In this document: positions 43,443 through 53,890 of the stretch, piece by piece
How the letters are laid out: every line of letters starts with the position of its first letter
Numbering within the stretch: position 1 is the stretch's first letter
Origin: Proluteimonas flavola
GTDB lineage: Bacteria; Pseudomonadota; Gammaproteobacteria; Xanthomonadales; Xanthomonadaceae
Reading direction: 5' to 3'
DNA length: 64,000 nucleotides
NCBI RefSeq assembly: GCF_021191705.1
Contig: NZ_JAIWPU010000027.1
Location: 1-64,000 of the forward strand
Translations under genes and position numbers: made by a program
Notes under the pieces: model-generated
The model's input: the letters and a program-made list of their open reading frames with translations, nothing else
The model's database searches: none
What the model was told of the DNA's origin: nothing

Positions 43443-44353
43443 CAGGGCGTCCGGCCTCGCGCGAAGGCCGACAGCCAGGCATCGCTGGGCGCATCACTGG
43501 ACAGCGACTCGACGCCGATGCCGGCGCGTTGGAGATGAGCGATCGCGTCATCGCGCGGTGCATCGAAGGCCTCGCGCCACCGCGCGCGCTGCGCCGCGGC
43601 CGACAGATCCAGATCGACCCGTCCCTCCGTACTGGAGAATCCGAGACGTGCGCGCGGCGGCGCACGTTCCACCGGATCGTCGAGCAGCAGCACCAGTGCA
43701 TCGCAGTGCGCGCCGACCGCCGCCCAGTCGCGTGCCGGCACCGCGGCGACGCTGCCGGCATCCGCCAGCACGAGCAGGCGCGATCCCGGACGCAACAGAC
43801 GCCGCGCATGATCCATCGCCACGCCGAGCCCCGCATCGCCTTGCGGCGGCGCCGCATACCAGCGCGTCAACGCGTGCAGCACCCGCAGCGCGCCGCGCGT
43901 CCCGCCTGCCGGCGGCACCGGCGCCTCGATCGCCGACCCGCGCAAGGCGGCGATGCGGTCACCGTCCGCAGCCGCCATCCAGGCCGCGATCGCGCCTGCG
44001 CGTGCAGCCTGGGTCGATTTGAAGCGCACGCGCGTGCCGAAGTAGAGCGCGGCAGCGGTGTCGGCGACGATCAGCGTCAGCCGTTCGCGCTCGCGCTGGA
44101 AGGTCTTGGTGTGCGAGCGCCCGGTGCGCGCGGTCACGCGCCAGTCGATGTGCCGCGCATCGTCGCCGGCCACGTAGTCGCGCGACTCCGCGTACTCCAT
44201 GCCCTGCCCGCGTTGCGGGGACGGCGCCAGCGCGCGCACGCCGCTGCGGGCGCGACGCACGGCGCCGCGCTGCCGCGCGAGCGGCCGCAGCGCGACGAGT
44301 TCGGCCAGCGAAGGCCGGATGCCGGGCGCGGCTTCCGCCTCGGCGGGATTCAC
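43442..44353 (-). CDS. DUF58 domain protein (MoxR-associated)
   Basis: A 303-residue DUF58 protein. The diagnostic motif is YAESRDYVAGDDARHIDWRVTARTGRSHTKTFQ, here about residues 53-85, followed by ERERLTLIVADTAAALYFG. The remaining domain is a VWA-like fold with a poorly conserved metal site. Unlike larger family members it has no transmembrane helices. It probably works with MoxR as a chaperone or adaptor for the VWA proteins, inferred from the constant gene association. The start is GTG at 44353, overlapping the moxR stop as GTGA. Confidence 0.88.
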   Translation of the reverse strand: MNPAEAEAAPGIRPSLAELVALRPLARQRGAVRRARSGVRALAPSPQRGQGMEYAESRDYVAGDDARHIDWRVTARTGRSHTKTFQRERERLTLIVADTAAALYFGTRVRFKSTQAARAGAIAAWMAAADGDRIAALRGSAIEAPVPPAGGTRGALRVLHALTRWYAAPPQGDAGLGVAMDHARRLLRPGSRLLVLADAGSVAAVPARDWAAVGAHCDALVLLLDDPVERAPPRARLGFSSTEGRVDLDLSAAAQRARWREAFDAPRDDAIAHLQRAGIGVESLSSDAPSDAWLSAFARGRTP

Positions 44354-45342
44354 GGCAATGGCACCCGTTCGAGCAGGGCCTGCACCAGACGCTCGCCGTC
44401 CCAGCCCTCGGCCGTGGCTTCATAGCTTGGCAGTACGCGATGGCGCAGGACATCGGGTGCCACGGCGCGCACGTCGTCGGGCGTCACGAAATCGCGGCCG
44501 GCGAGCCACGCGGTCGCCCGCGCGCAACGCTCCAGCGCGATCGAGCCACGCGGGCTGGCACCCCAGGCGATGCGTGCAGCCAACGCCGTGTCGTAGCGGC
44601 CGGCATCGCGCGATGCCAGCACCAGCTCGACGAGATAGCGCTCGACGGCCGGCGCCACGTGCATCGCCAGCACTGCGCGACGCGCCTCGAACAGCTGCGC
44701 CAGCGGCATGCGCTCGACCGGCGTGGACACATCGTCGAGCTGCGCCAGCGCGCGATCGCGCGCGAGCTGCAGGATGCGCGCCTCGGCGTCAGCTTCCGGA
44801 TACCCGACGCGTACGTGCATCAGGAACCGGTCCAGCTGCGCTTCGGGCAACGGGAAGGTGCCTTCCTGTTCGATCGGGTTCTGCGTCGCCATGACCAGGA
44901 ACAGGTCCGGCAAGCGGTAGGTCTGCCGCCCCACCGTCACCTGACGCTCGCCCATCGCCTCCAGCAGCGCGGACTGCACCTTGGCCGGCGCGCGGTTGAT
45001 CTCGTCGGCCAGCAGCAGCGGGTGGAAGATCGGCCCGGCCTGGAACTCGAACCGGCCGTCCTGCGGACGCCAGATCTCGGTGCCGGTCAGGTCCGCCGGC
45101 AACAGGTCCGGCGTGAACTGCACCCGCGCGAAATCCGCGTCCAGCCGCGCGGCCAGCGCCCGCACCGCGGTGGTCTTCGCCAGGCCCGGCGCACCTTCGA
45201 CCAGCAGATGCCCGTCGGCGAGCAACGCGACCAGCAGGCGCTCGACCAGCGCCGTCTGCCCGATGATCTCGTCCGATAGCGCATCGCGCAGCGCCACGAA
45301 TCGCGCATGCAGTTCGCCCGCAGTTGCATCACCCAGTTCCAT
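44350..45342 (-). CDS. MoxR-family AAA+ ATPase
   Basis: A 330-residue AAA+ ATPase of the MoxR group, proposed to act as a chaperone for VWA proteins encoded downstream. Walker A is GAPGLAKTT (about 50-58), Walker B is LLADEINRAPAK (about 111-122), sensor 1 is MATQNPIEQEGTFPLPEAQLDRF, and the arginine region is WGASPRGS. GAGG lies directly before an ATG at 45348 but six bases before the next ATG at 45342, so I prefer the second (MELGDATAG). First gene of the moxR-DUF58-DUF4381-batA-batBC-batD operon, in which all junctions overlap. Confidence 0.92.
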   Translation of the reverse strand: MELGDATAGELHARFVALRDALSDEIIGQTALVERLLVALLADGHLLVEGAPGLAKTTAVRALAARLDADFARVQFTPDLLPADLTGTEIWRPQDGRFEFQAGPIFHPLLLADEINRAPAKVQSALLEAMGERQVTVGRQTYRLPDLFLVMATQNPIEQEGTFPLPEAQLDRFLMHVRVGYPEADAEARILQLARDRALAQLDDVSTPVERMPLAQLFEARRAVLAMHVAPAVERYLVELVLASRDAGRYDTALAARIAWGASPRGSIALERCARATAWLAGRDFVTPDDVRAVAPDVLRHRVLPSYEATAEGWDGERLVQALLERVPLP

Positions 45343-45445
45343 CGCCATCCTCGATCATCGGCGCCGATCGCGCAGAGGGCCAGTTTGACCGGAACCCGCG
45401 CCGGAGGTTCACAACGCCAGCCAAACCGGTGATCCGGAAACGCGA

Positions 45446-45465
45446 ACGGGGCCCGAAGGCCCCGT
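45446..45465 (-). terminator. Stem-loop downstream of pilQ
   Basis: ACGGGGCC and GGCCCCGT form an eight-pair stem with a UUCG loop when read on the minus strand, 24 bases after the pilQ stop. The T-tract is weak (TCGCGTTT). It separates pilMNOPQ from the moxR operon. Confidence 0.7.
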
Positions 45466-45489
45466 CGCTCGAATCTGTACCGGCGCCGG

Positions 45490-47388
45490 TCAGTTGACCG
45501 GACGCTGCGCCACGCGCATGACCTTCGGGGTTACGAAGATCAGGAGTTCGGCCTTGTCCTTCGTACGCCCCCGGCTTTTGAACAGATTGCCGAGCACTGG
45601 AATATCACCGAGGAAAGGAACCTTCCGGAGCGAAGCACGATCACTGAACTCGTACACGCCGCCGATTGCAACGGTCTGCCCGTCGTCGATCAGGACCGCG
45701 GTGGTCACGTTGCGCTTGCTGATCAGCGGGACTTCGCCGAGATCTCCGTACTGGACGAACCGCTCGATCTCGTCCTTCTTGATGTCCATCGCCAAGAATA
45801 CACGGCCGTCATTGGTGATCGTCGGCGTGACCTTGAGCTCGAGCAGAACATCCTTGAACTCGACGGTCGGCACGCTGTTGCTCTGGCCACCGGTCACGGT
45901 GAGATAGCCGACTTCCTGGCCTTGGCTGATGACCGCCTCGCGCTGGTTGCTGGTCACGATACGCGGATTGGAAATCACCTCGCCGCGCCCCTCTGTCTGC
46001 AGTGCCTGCAGCTCAACCGCCCAGTCGATGGTACGCCCGAGGATCGTGAAGCCGAGTGTTGGCGCGCCCCCCTCGAGAGCGACAGGCAGGCTGACATTGA
46101 GTCCACCGGGTGTCAGCGAACCATCAAGCGCGCCGCCGACATTGACGCGCTCCTTGGTTGCACTGACCCCGAACCGCGCGCCCAAGTCACGTGCGAACGA
46201 CTCGTTCGCGATCACGATGCGCGCCTCGATGACCACCTGGTCGACAGGCTTGTCGAGCATCGTGACCAGGCGCTTGATCTCCGACACGCGCTGCGGAATG
46301 TCGATGACCAGCAAAGTGTTGGTACGGCGATCGAAGCTCAGGCTGCCGCGCGAAGACAGGAATCCTGCATCACGGCTCTGCGTCCCGCTGCCGCCACCGC
46401 TACTTCCGCCGCCACGGGCCGATGTCTTGCTCTCCTCGGTCAGCAGCTTCGCGATGTCTTCCGCATTGCCGTAGCTGATCGGGATGTACTCGGTGGTCAT
46501 CTCCGCCCGCTCTTCGATCGCCAGGCGCGCGTCCTCCTTGGCCTGTTCGAACGCGGCGATCTCGCTTTGCGGCGCGACCCAGACCACGTTGCCGCTGCGG
46601 CGCTTGTCGAGGGACTTGGCCTGCAGGACGATGTCCAGGGCCTGGTCCCAGGGCACGTTCTGCAACCGCAGGGTCACGTTGCCGGTCACGCTGTCGCTGG
46701 CGACGATGTTGAGGTTCGACTCGTCGGCGATCAGCTGCAGCACCGTGCGCACCGGCACGTCCTGGAAATTGAACGTGACCGGCGCGCCGGCATAGGTGCG
46801 GACGTCCGACACGGTCGCCAAAGCCGCCTGGCCCATGGTCGCGGAGGTCGTCGCCGCACCGACCGCGCGATCGCTGGCGGCAGCACCCGTGCGCGGGATG
46901 ATCTCGACGATGTAGTCGCGGCCGCTCTGGTAGGCCATCGGTTCGAACTCGCCGCGTGCGCTGAGGACGACCTGGGTGCCGGCGGCGCCCTGGCGTGCGT
47001 CGATGCGCTGCACCGGCGTGGCGAAGTCGGTGACGTTCAGCGGTCGCTGCAGCGATGCCGGCAGTGTCGCATCGCCGAGATCGATGACGACATTGCCGTC
47101 CTGCGTGCGCAGATCGGGCGCAGCGCCATCACCATCGAAGCGGAGCACCAGCTTGCCCGACCCGCCATCGCCGCGACGGAAGTCGATATCCGTCACCGCG
47201 ATTGCCCCAGCGGGCTGGGCTGCTGCAGTCGCCGCCTGCAGCAGCGGCAGCACCGACGCATGCGCCGGTGCCTGCGCCGCATGTGCGCCGCTGAACGTCG
47301 CCATCAACCCGATGGCAAGACCGAGCGCGCCGGCACGCACCGATTTCATCCGGCCCGACTGCAGGCTCCCCGCGTTGCTCACGGTCAT
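45490..47388 (-). CDS. pilQ: PilQ, type IV pilus secretin
   Basis: A 632-residue outer-membrane secretin through which the pilus exits. Domains in order: signal peptide (about 1-40, ending near AHAAQA), one AMIN domain (about 65-150) that may bind peptidoglycan, an STN/secretin N0 region (VTFNFQDVPVRTVLQLIADES), N1 (TEYIPISYGNAEDIAKLL), a Gly/Ser-rich loop (about 325-340) and the beta-barrel secretin domain with VISNPRIVTSNQREAVISQG and GGVYEFSD. P. aeruginosa PilQ is longer, with two AMIN domains. AGGGGAAGC before the ATG at 47388 selects this start over one 18 bases upstream. Gap to pilP 14 bases. Confidence 0.95.
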   Translation of the reverse strand: MTVSNAGSLQSGRMKSVRAGALGLAIGLMATFSGAHAAQAPAHASVLPLLQAATAAAQPAGAIAVTDIDFRRGDGGSGKLVLRFDGDGAAPDLRTQDGNVVIDLGDATLPASLQRPLNVTDFATPVQRIDARQGAAGTQVVLSARGEFEPMAYQSGRDYIVEIIPRTGAAASDRAVGAATTSATMGQAALATVSDVRTYAGAPVTFNFQDVPVRTVLQLIADESNLNIVASDSVTGNVTLRLQNVPWDQALDIVLQAKSLDKRRSGNVVWVAPQSEIAAFEQAKEDARLAIEERAEMTTEYIPISYGNAEDIAKLLTEESKTSARGGGSSGGGSGTQSRDAGFLSSRGSLSFDRRTNTLLVIDIPQRVSEIKRLVTMLDKPVDQVVIEARIVIANESFARDLGARFGVSATKERVNVGGALDGSLTPGGLNVSLPVALEGGAPTLGFTILGRTIDWAVELQALQTEGRGEVISNPRIVTSNQREAVISQGQEVGYLTVTGGQSNSVPTVEFKDVLLELKVTPTITNDGRVFLAMDIKKDEIERFVQYGDLGEVPLISKRNVTTAVLIDDGQTVAIGGVYEFSDRASLRKVPFLGDIPVLGNLFKSRGRTKDKAELLIFVTPKVMRVAQRPVN

Positions 47389-47402
47389 GTTGCTTCCCCT
47401 CA

Positions 47403-47948
47403 TCATTGTTCGTTCAGCGCGAGCGAAGCCGGACGTTCCAGCCAGCCGCCGGCACCATCGGGCACGAGCTCGACGAGCTCGATGCGATTGTCGTCGACCG
47501 AAGTGACCCGGCCATCGTTCTGCCCCAGATAGTTGCCGGGGGTAATGCGGTAGGTCACCTTGTCCGGCGCCAGCACCAGGCCGACGATGCGTCCGCCGGT
47601 GCCGATCGTGCCCACCATCGACATGCTGTCGAGCGGGTACTGCTCGGTGATCTCCTTGCGCCGGTTCGAATCCGGACGCGGCCCACTGCCACCGCTGTCG
47701 TCCGTGAAGGCATTGCTGAAGGGATCGCGGATGCCCTGCGCCGAATACTCGAAGGTCTCGAACTGCTGCATCACCGGCAAGGGGTCGAGCGCCGGTGCCG
47801 GGCGCTGTTTGACCTCCTCCACCCAGACCTCGAGATTGGGCGCCTCGCCCGGCTCACTGGTGACGCCGCGGCCGCAACCGCTCACGGTCAACGCCAGCGT
47901 CAGCAGCGCGAGGCCGCGGACCGTCGTTCCTGTCGTCGTGGCCTTCAT
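47403..47948 (-). CDS. pilP: PilP, type IV pilus assembly lipoprotein
   Basis: A 181-residue inner-membrane lipoprotein with lipobox VSGC (Cys25). A disordered tether leads to EYSAQGIRDPFSNAF, which binds PilN/PilO, and a beta-sandwich domain (MSMVGTIGTGGRIVGLVLAP, then YLGQNDGRVTSVDDNRIELVELV) that contacts the PilQ N0 domain. It thereby joins the inner-membrane alignment complex to the secretin. The ATG at 47948 overlaps the pilO stop (ATGA). Confidence 0.93.
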   Translation of the reverse strand: MKATTTGTTVRGLALLTLALTVSGCGRGVTSEPGEAPNLEVWVEEVKQRPAPALDPLPVMQQFETFEYSAQGIRDPFSNAFTDDSGGSGPRPDSNRRKEITEQYPLDSMSMVGTIGTGGRIVGLVLAPDKVTYRITPGNYLGQNDGRVTSVDDNRIELVELVPDGAGGWLERPASLALNEQ

Positions 47949-48610
47949 GGCGTCGCCTCCGTCGCCTGCGCCTGCGCCGCGGTCTCTTCTTCGTCGAGGT
48001 AGCGGTACGTCTTCACCGTGCCCGAGAGCTCGAGGCTGGAATTGGGGCCAATGGCCGCCAGTCCGTCGGCGCTGCCGCCGGCACGCGGCTTCAGCGAGAT
48101 GTCGTGCATCGTCATGATCACCACGCGCGGCAGCGACGCGACGCCGCTGACGAAGGCGCCGAACTGGTGGTAGGTGCCCACCATGCGCAAGGCGATCGGC
48201 TGCTCGGCGTAGAATTCGCGCGGCACTTCCTCGCCCGGCTTGAACAGGTCGTTCTGGATGCCGGTCGCGATGGCGGTCTGCGAGATGTCGACGATGAGAT
48301 CCGGCATCTCGGTCTTGCTGGGCAGCTGTCGCAGCATCTGCTGGAGCTGCTGCTCCATCTGCGCCAGTTGCTGCTTGAGCGGTTCGAGGTTCGCGGCCTT
48401 GCCCTGCTTGCTCTCGAAGTCCGCGCGCAGCGTCGATTCCTGCGCTTCCAGAGCGGCCAGTTCGTCGCCTTTCTCCCGCGTGATCACGTACCACAGCAGG
48501 AAGAAGATCAGCAGGCCCACGAGGATGCAGGCGCCGATCCTGTACTCGCGTGGCCACGACCCGGTGTTGTTGAGGTCGAGTTCGCGCAGCGACATCTTCT
48601 TCCTGCTCAT
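47945..48610 (-). CDS. pilO: PilO, type IV pilus alignment protein
   Basis: A 221-residue bitopic inner-membrane protein that dimerises with PilN. The short cytoplasmic end (SLRELDLNNTGSWPREYR) is characteristic, then a TM at about 27-44, a coiled coil at about 50-100 (LEPLKQQLAQMEQQLQQML) and a ferredoxin-like periplasmic core (FKPGEEVPREFYAEQPIALRM, split at 140-160). It overlaps pilN and pilP by 4 nt each. Confidence 0.93.
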   Translation of the reverse strand: MSRKKMSLRELDLNNTGSWPREYRIGACILVGLLIFFLLWYVITREKGDELAALEAQESTLRADFESKQGKAANLEPLKQQLAQMEQQLQQMLRQLPSKTEMPDLIVDISQTAIATGIQNDLFKPGEEVPREFYAEQPIALRMVGTYHQFGAFVSGVASLPRVVIMTMHDISLKPRAGGSADGLAAIGPNSSLELSGTVKTYRYLDEEETAAQAQATEATP

Positions 48611-49244
48611 GACGCGGCTCCTTCAACGGCGGGTGCGGCCACCGGTGCCCCGGGCGCCGTATCGCCCGGCCCGGCGGGTTCGCTTGCCGCTGCCTCTTTG
48701 GCCGCCGGCGTCGACAACTGCACGCTCAGGGTGAAGGCGTAGGGCAGACCCGGCACGCCATCGCGCGCCTCGATCACCGACAGCTGCGGGCTGGTCATCC
48801 AGCCGGAGGCGTCGAGCGCGCGCATGTAGGTGCTGACGCGCGCGTTGGACTGCGAGCGCCCTTCGAGCGTCAGGGCCTGGCCCTCCTGCTTGAGCGAGGT
48901 GAGCAGCACACCGTCGGGGATCGTGCGCACCAGTTGGTCGAACAGATGGACCATCTGCGAGCGGTTGCCCTGCAACTCCTCGATCACGGCCTTGCGCGCC
49001 AGCAGGCGCGCGCGCTGCGATTCGAGCGCGTCGATCTCGACGATCTGCGTGTCGACCGCGGCGATCTGCTGCTGCAGGAACGCGTTGCGCTCGTTCTGGC
49101 CGTCGATCTGCGCGTTGTAGTACATGTTCACGAGGAACCACAGCGCCACGCCGGCCGCCGCGGCGATGCCGACCATGACACCGAATTCCTTCTGCCGCTG
49201 CTTGCGCCGTTCGGCGCGCCACGGGAGGAGATTGATCCTGGACA

Positions 49245-49245
<1 letters not shown>
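48607..49245 (-). CDS. pilN: PilN, type IV pilus alignment protein
   Basis: A 212-residue bitopic inner-membrane protein. The cytoplasmic INLLPWR motif (residues 4-10) binds the groove of PilM. TM at about 24-41, a coiled coil (QIDGQNERNAFLQQQIAAV) and a ferredoxin-like fold (TIPDGVLLTSLKQEGQALTLEG) follow, then a low-complexity Ala/Pro/Gly tail. The ATG at 49245 shares one base with the pilM stop (TGATG). A longer frame upstream is only the complement of pilM and was discarded. Confidence 0.93.
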
Positions 49246-50354
<1,109 letters not shown>

Positions 50355-50355
50355 T

Positions 50356-50384
50356 TAAATATCTGACTTTCAAGGCATTGGCAA
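50356..50384 (-). promoter_or_regulatory. Candidate sigma70 promoter of pilMNOPQ
   Basis: On the minus strand TTGCCA (50384-50379) and TATTTA (50361-50356) are separated by exactly 17 bases in an AT-richer patch of the 203-base divergent region. The -10 is 52 bases before the pilM GTG. Confidence 0.6.
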
Positions 50385-50492
50385 CACGCGTCTTCGATCG
50401 CGGGAAGCTGAACAGTCGGTAGACGGAGACCCCGAACCGCCCTGCGAGCGGTGCTCCACGCCGGCGCTCCGGCGTCCCCGAGGCGCCTCCCC

Positions 50493-50498
50493 TATACT
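50493..50498 (+). promoter_or_regulatory. Candidate -10 element of mrcA
   Basis: TATACT (five of six matches) ends 8 bases before the mrcA ATG at 50507. The predicted transcript would have a leader of only 1-3 bases. No good -35 is seen. No ribosome binding site is possible between them. Confidence 0.45.
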
Positions 50499-50506
50499 TC
50501 GCCGCC

Positions 50507-53056
50507 ATGAGCACAGCCCGCACGTCGACGCCCGCACCCCGCCCGTCCCGCTTCCGCCGCCTGCTGCGCTGGACCCTGATCCTGGTGCTGGTTCTCGGCA
50601 TCCTCGGCGCGATCACCGGCGGCATTCTCTATGCCGCGGTGGCTTCGAAGCTGCCCGACGTGGAAGCGCTGCGTGACATCGAGATGCAGGAGCCGCTGTA
50701 CGTCTACGCGAAGGACGGGCGGCTGATCGCCCTGTTCGGCGAGACGCGCCGGTATCCGGTCGAGATCGAAGACGTGCCCGAGCGTCTGAAGCAGGCCTTC
50801 CTCGCGACCGAGGACGCACGCTTCTACGAGCACGGCGGCATCGATTACCGCGGCGTCGCCCGCGCGTTGTGGCTGCTGGCGACGACCAACGACCGCCGCG
50901 TGCCCGGCGGCTCGACGATCACCCAGCAGGTCGCGCGCCAGTTCTTCCTGAGCTCGGAATACAGCTTCACGCGCAAGTTCGCCGAGATGCTGCTCGCGCG
51001 GAAGATGGAGCAGAACCTGTCGAAGGACGAGATCTTCGAGCTCTATCTCAACAAGAGCTTCTTCGGCAATCGCGCCTACGGCGTGGCGGCGGCCGCCGAG
51101 TTCTACTACGGCAAATCGCTGGCCGAACTCGATCTCGACGAGATGGCCTCGCTGGCGGCGATCCCGAAGTTCCCCTCCAGCGGCAACCCGCTCAGCAACC
51201 CAGAACGCGCGAAGGAGCGTCGCGATGTCTACGTACTCGCGCGCATGCAGGCGCTGGGTTTCATCGGCGCGCAGGAAGCGGCCGCCGCGCGCGCGGTCGA
51301 GATGCACGCCAGTCCGCACGAGCGGCCGATCGAGGTCTTCGCACCGTACGTCGCCGAGATGGTGCGGCTGGAGATGGTCGCCCGTTACGGCGGCGACGTG
51401 CTGACCCGCGGCTACCACGTCACCACGACCATCGACCCGACCATGCAGGCCGCGGCGGAACTGGCCGTGCGCAACGGGCTGACCGCCTACGACCGTCGCC
51501 ATGGCTGGGTGAAACCGGCCGACACCTTCGAACTGGCAACCGGCGAGGACGCCGGGACCACCGCGCGTCGCCTGCGTGGCATCGCACCGCAGGGCGGCAT
51601 GCTGCCGGCCATCGTCGTGCGCAGTGGCGAGGGCACCGCCGATGTCGTGCTGGCCGACGGCAGCACCGTGACCCTCGATGCCACCGCCAGCCGCTGGACC
51701 GGCAAGACGCCGGCCGCGCTGCTCACGCGCGGCGATCTCGCCCGCGTGCGTCGGGTCGAGACAGCGGCCAAAGCGTCGCCAGGCGCGGCGGCGGATGCGC
51801 TGCCGCCGCCCACCATCACCTGGCAACTGGAACAGCTGCCGCGCGCGCAAGCCACCCTCGTCTCGATGGAGCCCGACGACGGCGCGGTGCGCGCATTGAT
51901 CGGCGGCTTCAGCTTCGCCGGCAGCAGCTTCAACCGCGCCACCCAGTCGCGTCGCCAGCCGGGTTCGAGCTTCAAACCCTTCATCTTCGCGGCCGCGCTC
52001 GAGAAGGGCTTCAATCCCGCGTCGATCGTGCTCGACGCCCCGGTCCTGTTCCGCATGCGCCGCGGTCAGGACTGGCGCCCACAGAACTCCGATGGCAGGT
52101 TCGTCGGCCCGATGCGTCTGCGCGAAGCACTGGTGCAGTCGCGCAACCTGGTGGCCGTGCGTCTGCTCGACGCCATCGGCGTCGATTACGCGCGCCGTTA
52201 CATCAGTCATTTCGGCTTCGAGGAATCGCAACTCCCGCCGAATCTGTCCATCGCGCTCGGCACCCCGTCGCTGACGCCGCTCGACGTGACCCGCGGCTAT
52301 GCGGCGTTCTCCAACGGCGGCTTCCGGGTGACGCCATGGTTCGTCGACGAGGTCCGTGACCGCGAAGGCACCCTGGTGTTCAAGGAGAATCCCGCGCGGG
52401 CCTGCCGCGGCTGCGATACCAGTGGCACGCCGGGACAGCCTTCGACGCCCGGCAATGTGATCGACGGGTTCAATCTGGGCCCGGCAGCGGAGAGACGCGA
52501 AGTCACCGCCGCGCCAGTCGAGGCCCCGAAACCGCCCGAGCCGCGCGCCGATGGCGCGGTCCCGGTGATGGCGCCGCGCGCGATCGACGAGCGTGTGGCC
52601 TACCAGATGATCTCGATGATGCGCGACGTGGTGCGTCGAGGCACCGGTACCGCCGCGCGCGCGCTCGAGCGCGAGGACGTCGGCGGCAAGACCGGCTCGA
52701 CCAACGACCATCGCGACGCCTGGTTCTCCGGCTTCGGCGGCAACCTGGTGACCTCGGTCTGGGTCGGCCGCGACGACAACCGCTCCCTAGGCTTCCGCGA
52801 GTACGGCGGCCGCGCGGCACTCCCCATCTGGATCGACTTCATGCGCGTGGCACTCGACGGCGTGCCCGAGGCCACGAACGAGCCGCCCGAGGGCATGGTC
52901 CGGGTCGCGGTCACCGCAGGCGGCCGCCTGCTGCCGACCGCATCGGAGGGCGGCATCGTCGAATACGTCAAGGTCGAAGACCTGGAGCGCATGGAATCGG
53001 AGATCGACCTGCAGATCGACGATGTGCCGGCCGAGGAAGCGTTCGACATCTTCTGA
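50507..53056 (+). CDS. mrcA: Penicillin-binding protein 1A (bifunctional transglycosylase/transpeptidase)
   Basis: An 849-residue class A PBP. TM at about 23-45. The GT51 domain has catalytic Glu in [14 protein letters not shown] near 105 and [13 protein letters not shown]. An OB-like ODD insertion lies between domains (about 310-440; [25 protein letters not shown]). The transpeptidase has [10 protein letters not shown] (Ser near 485), SRN ([10 protein letters not shown]) and KTGSTND near 728. A Cys pair in [11 protein letters not shown] near 630 sits in a Pro/Gly loop and is unusual. The gene is divergent from pilM, the typical ponA-pilM arrangement. The -10-like TATACT leaves almost no leader before the ATG. 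Confidence 0.95.
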   Translation: MSTARTSTPAPRPSRFRRLLRWTLILVLVLGILGAITGGILYAAVASKLPDVEALRDIEMQEPLYVYAKDGRLIALFGETRRYPVEIEDVPERLKQAFLATEDARFYEHGGIDYRGVARALWLLATTNDRRVPGGSTITQQVARQFFLSSEYSFTRKFAEMLLARKMEQNLSKDEIFELYLNKSFFGNRAYGVAAAAEFYYGKSLAELDLDEMASLAAIPKFPSSGNPLSNPERAKERRDVYVLARMQALGFIGAQEAAAARAVEMHASPHERPIEVFAPYVAEMVRLEMVARYGGDVLTRGYHVTTTIDPTMQAAAELAVRNGLTAYDRRHGWVKPADTFELATGEDAGTTARRLRGIAPQGGMLPAIVVRSGEGTADVVLADGSTVTLDATASRWTGKTPAALLTRGDLARVRRVETAAKASPGAAADALPPPTITWQLEQLPRAQATLVSMEPDDGAVRALIGGFSFAGSSFNRATQSRRQPGSSFKPFIFAAALEKGFNPASIVLDAPVLFRMRRGQDWRPQNSDGRFVGPMRLREALVQSRNLVAVRLLDAIGVDYARRYISHFGFEESQLPPNLSIALGTPSLTPLDVTRGYAAFSNGGFRVTPWFVDEVRDREGTLVFKENPARACRGCDTSGTPGQPSTPGNVIDGFNLGPAAERREVTAAPVEAPKPPEPRADGAVPVMAPRAIDERVAYQMISMMRDVVRRGTGTAARALEREDVGGKTGSTNDHRDAWFSGFGGNLVTSVWVGRDDNRSLGFREYGGRAALPIWIDFMRVALDGVPEATNEPPEGMVRVAVTAGGRLLPTASEGGIVEYVKVEDLERMESEIDLQIDDVPAEEAFDIF

Positions 53057-53223
53057 TGGGTGAGACGGCCGGCATGCGCGTCGCGCCGCCCGTCCAAGCC
53101 TGCGTCAACCAGCAACGACGCGGGCTCGAAGCGTCCACCAGCTGAAGCGCATCGCGCCGTGTATTGACCCGTCACGGTGCAGGCGTAAAGTCGATCCCAG
53201 GTGATCGACGACAGGGGACGCGC

Positions 53224-53856
53224 ATGCACCGCGCACGTCAGCACGCGCAGACCCAGACCCGCGAACGCCGCCATCGCCTCGCGCATGAGGCCGCCCGCCT
53301 GATGGCCGAAGGCGGGATACGCGACTTCCATATCGCCAAACTCAAGGCCGCAAGCCGGCTCGGCATTCACGACGATGCCTCGTTGCCGCGCAACCGCGAG
53401 ATCGAAGACGCCTTGCGCGCGTACCATCGACTGTTCGTGGGCGCGCGCCAGACCGATGCGCTGCGCGAGCGGCGCGAAGCGGCGATGCGCGCAATGGGCT
53501 TCTTCGAACGGTTCTCACCGCGGCTCGTCGGCCCCGTTCTCGAAGGCACGGCCGATGCGCATTCCGCGGTGACGCTGCATGTGCATACCGACGACACGGG
53601 CGGCCTGGCCCGCTTTCTCGATGATCACGGCATTCCGGCCGAAAGCCGGATGCGCCGGTTGCGGCTGGACCGCCAGCGCGCCGGCGATTTCGATGTCTGG
53701 GTGTTCGCGGCCGAAGACCTGACCTTCGACCTGACGGTGCTGCCGGAAGCGAGCCTGCGACAGGCGCCGTTGTCGACGATGGACGAGAAACCGATGCGCC
53801 GTGCGTCCAGATCGCAGCTGGAACAACTGATCGTTCTGGAGCACGGCGCCGGCTGA
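53224..53856 (+). CDS. Hypothetical protein, possible nucleotidyltransferase-like
   Basis: A 210-residue protein I cannot assign. The N-terminal third is basic and helical (RERRHRLAHEAARLMAEGGIRDFHIAKLKAASRL), loosely like a helix-turn-helix. The middle is helical (AYHRLFVGARQTDALRERREAAMRAM). The C-terminal half alternates strands and helices (SAVTLHVHTDDTGGLARFL, FDVWVFAAEDLTFDLTVLPE) and resembles minimal nucleotidyltransferase-type folds without an obvious GS active site. AGGGGAC six bases upstream selects the ATG at 53224 over one 60 bases earlier. It follows mrcA after 167 bases and is convergent with the next gene. Codon usage matches its neighbours. Confidence 0.72.
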   Translation: MHRARQHAQTQTRERRHRLAHEAARLMAEGGIRDFHIAKLKAASRLGIHDDASLPRNREIEDALRAYHRLFVGARQTDALRERREAAMRAMGFFERFSPRLVGPVLEGTADAHSAVTLHVHTDDTGGLARFLDDHGIPAESRMRRLRLDRQRAGDFDVWVFAAEDLTFDLTVLPEASLRQAPLSTMDEKPMRRASRSQLEQLIVLEHGAG

Positions 53857-53890
53857 ATCCGCATGCCATCGCAGCGATGGCACGCTCCGC

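Noticed and set aside
45348-45350. moxR start at the first ATG (45348)
   Set aside because: GAGG directly abuts this ATG; the second ATG at 45342 has the correct six-base spacing.
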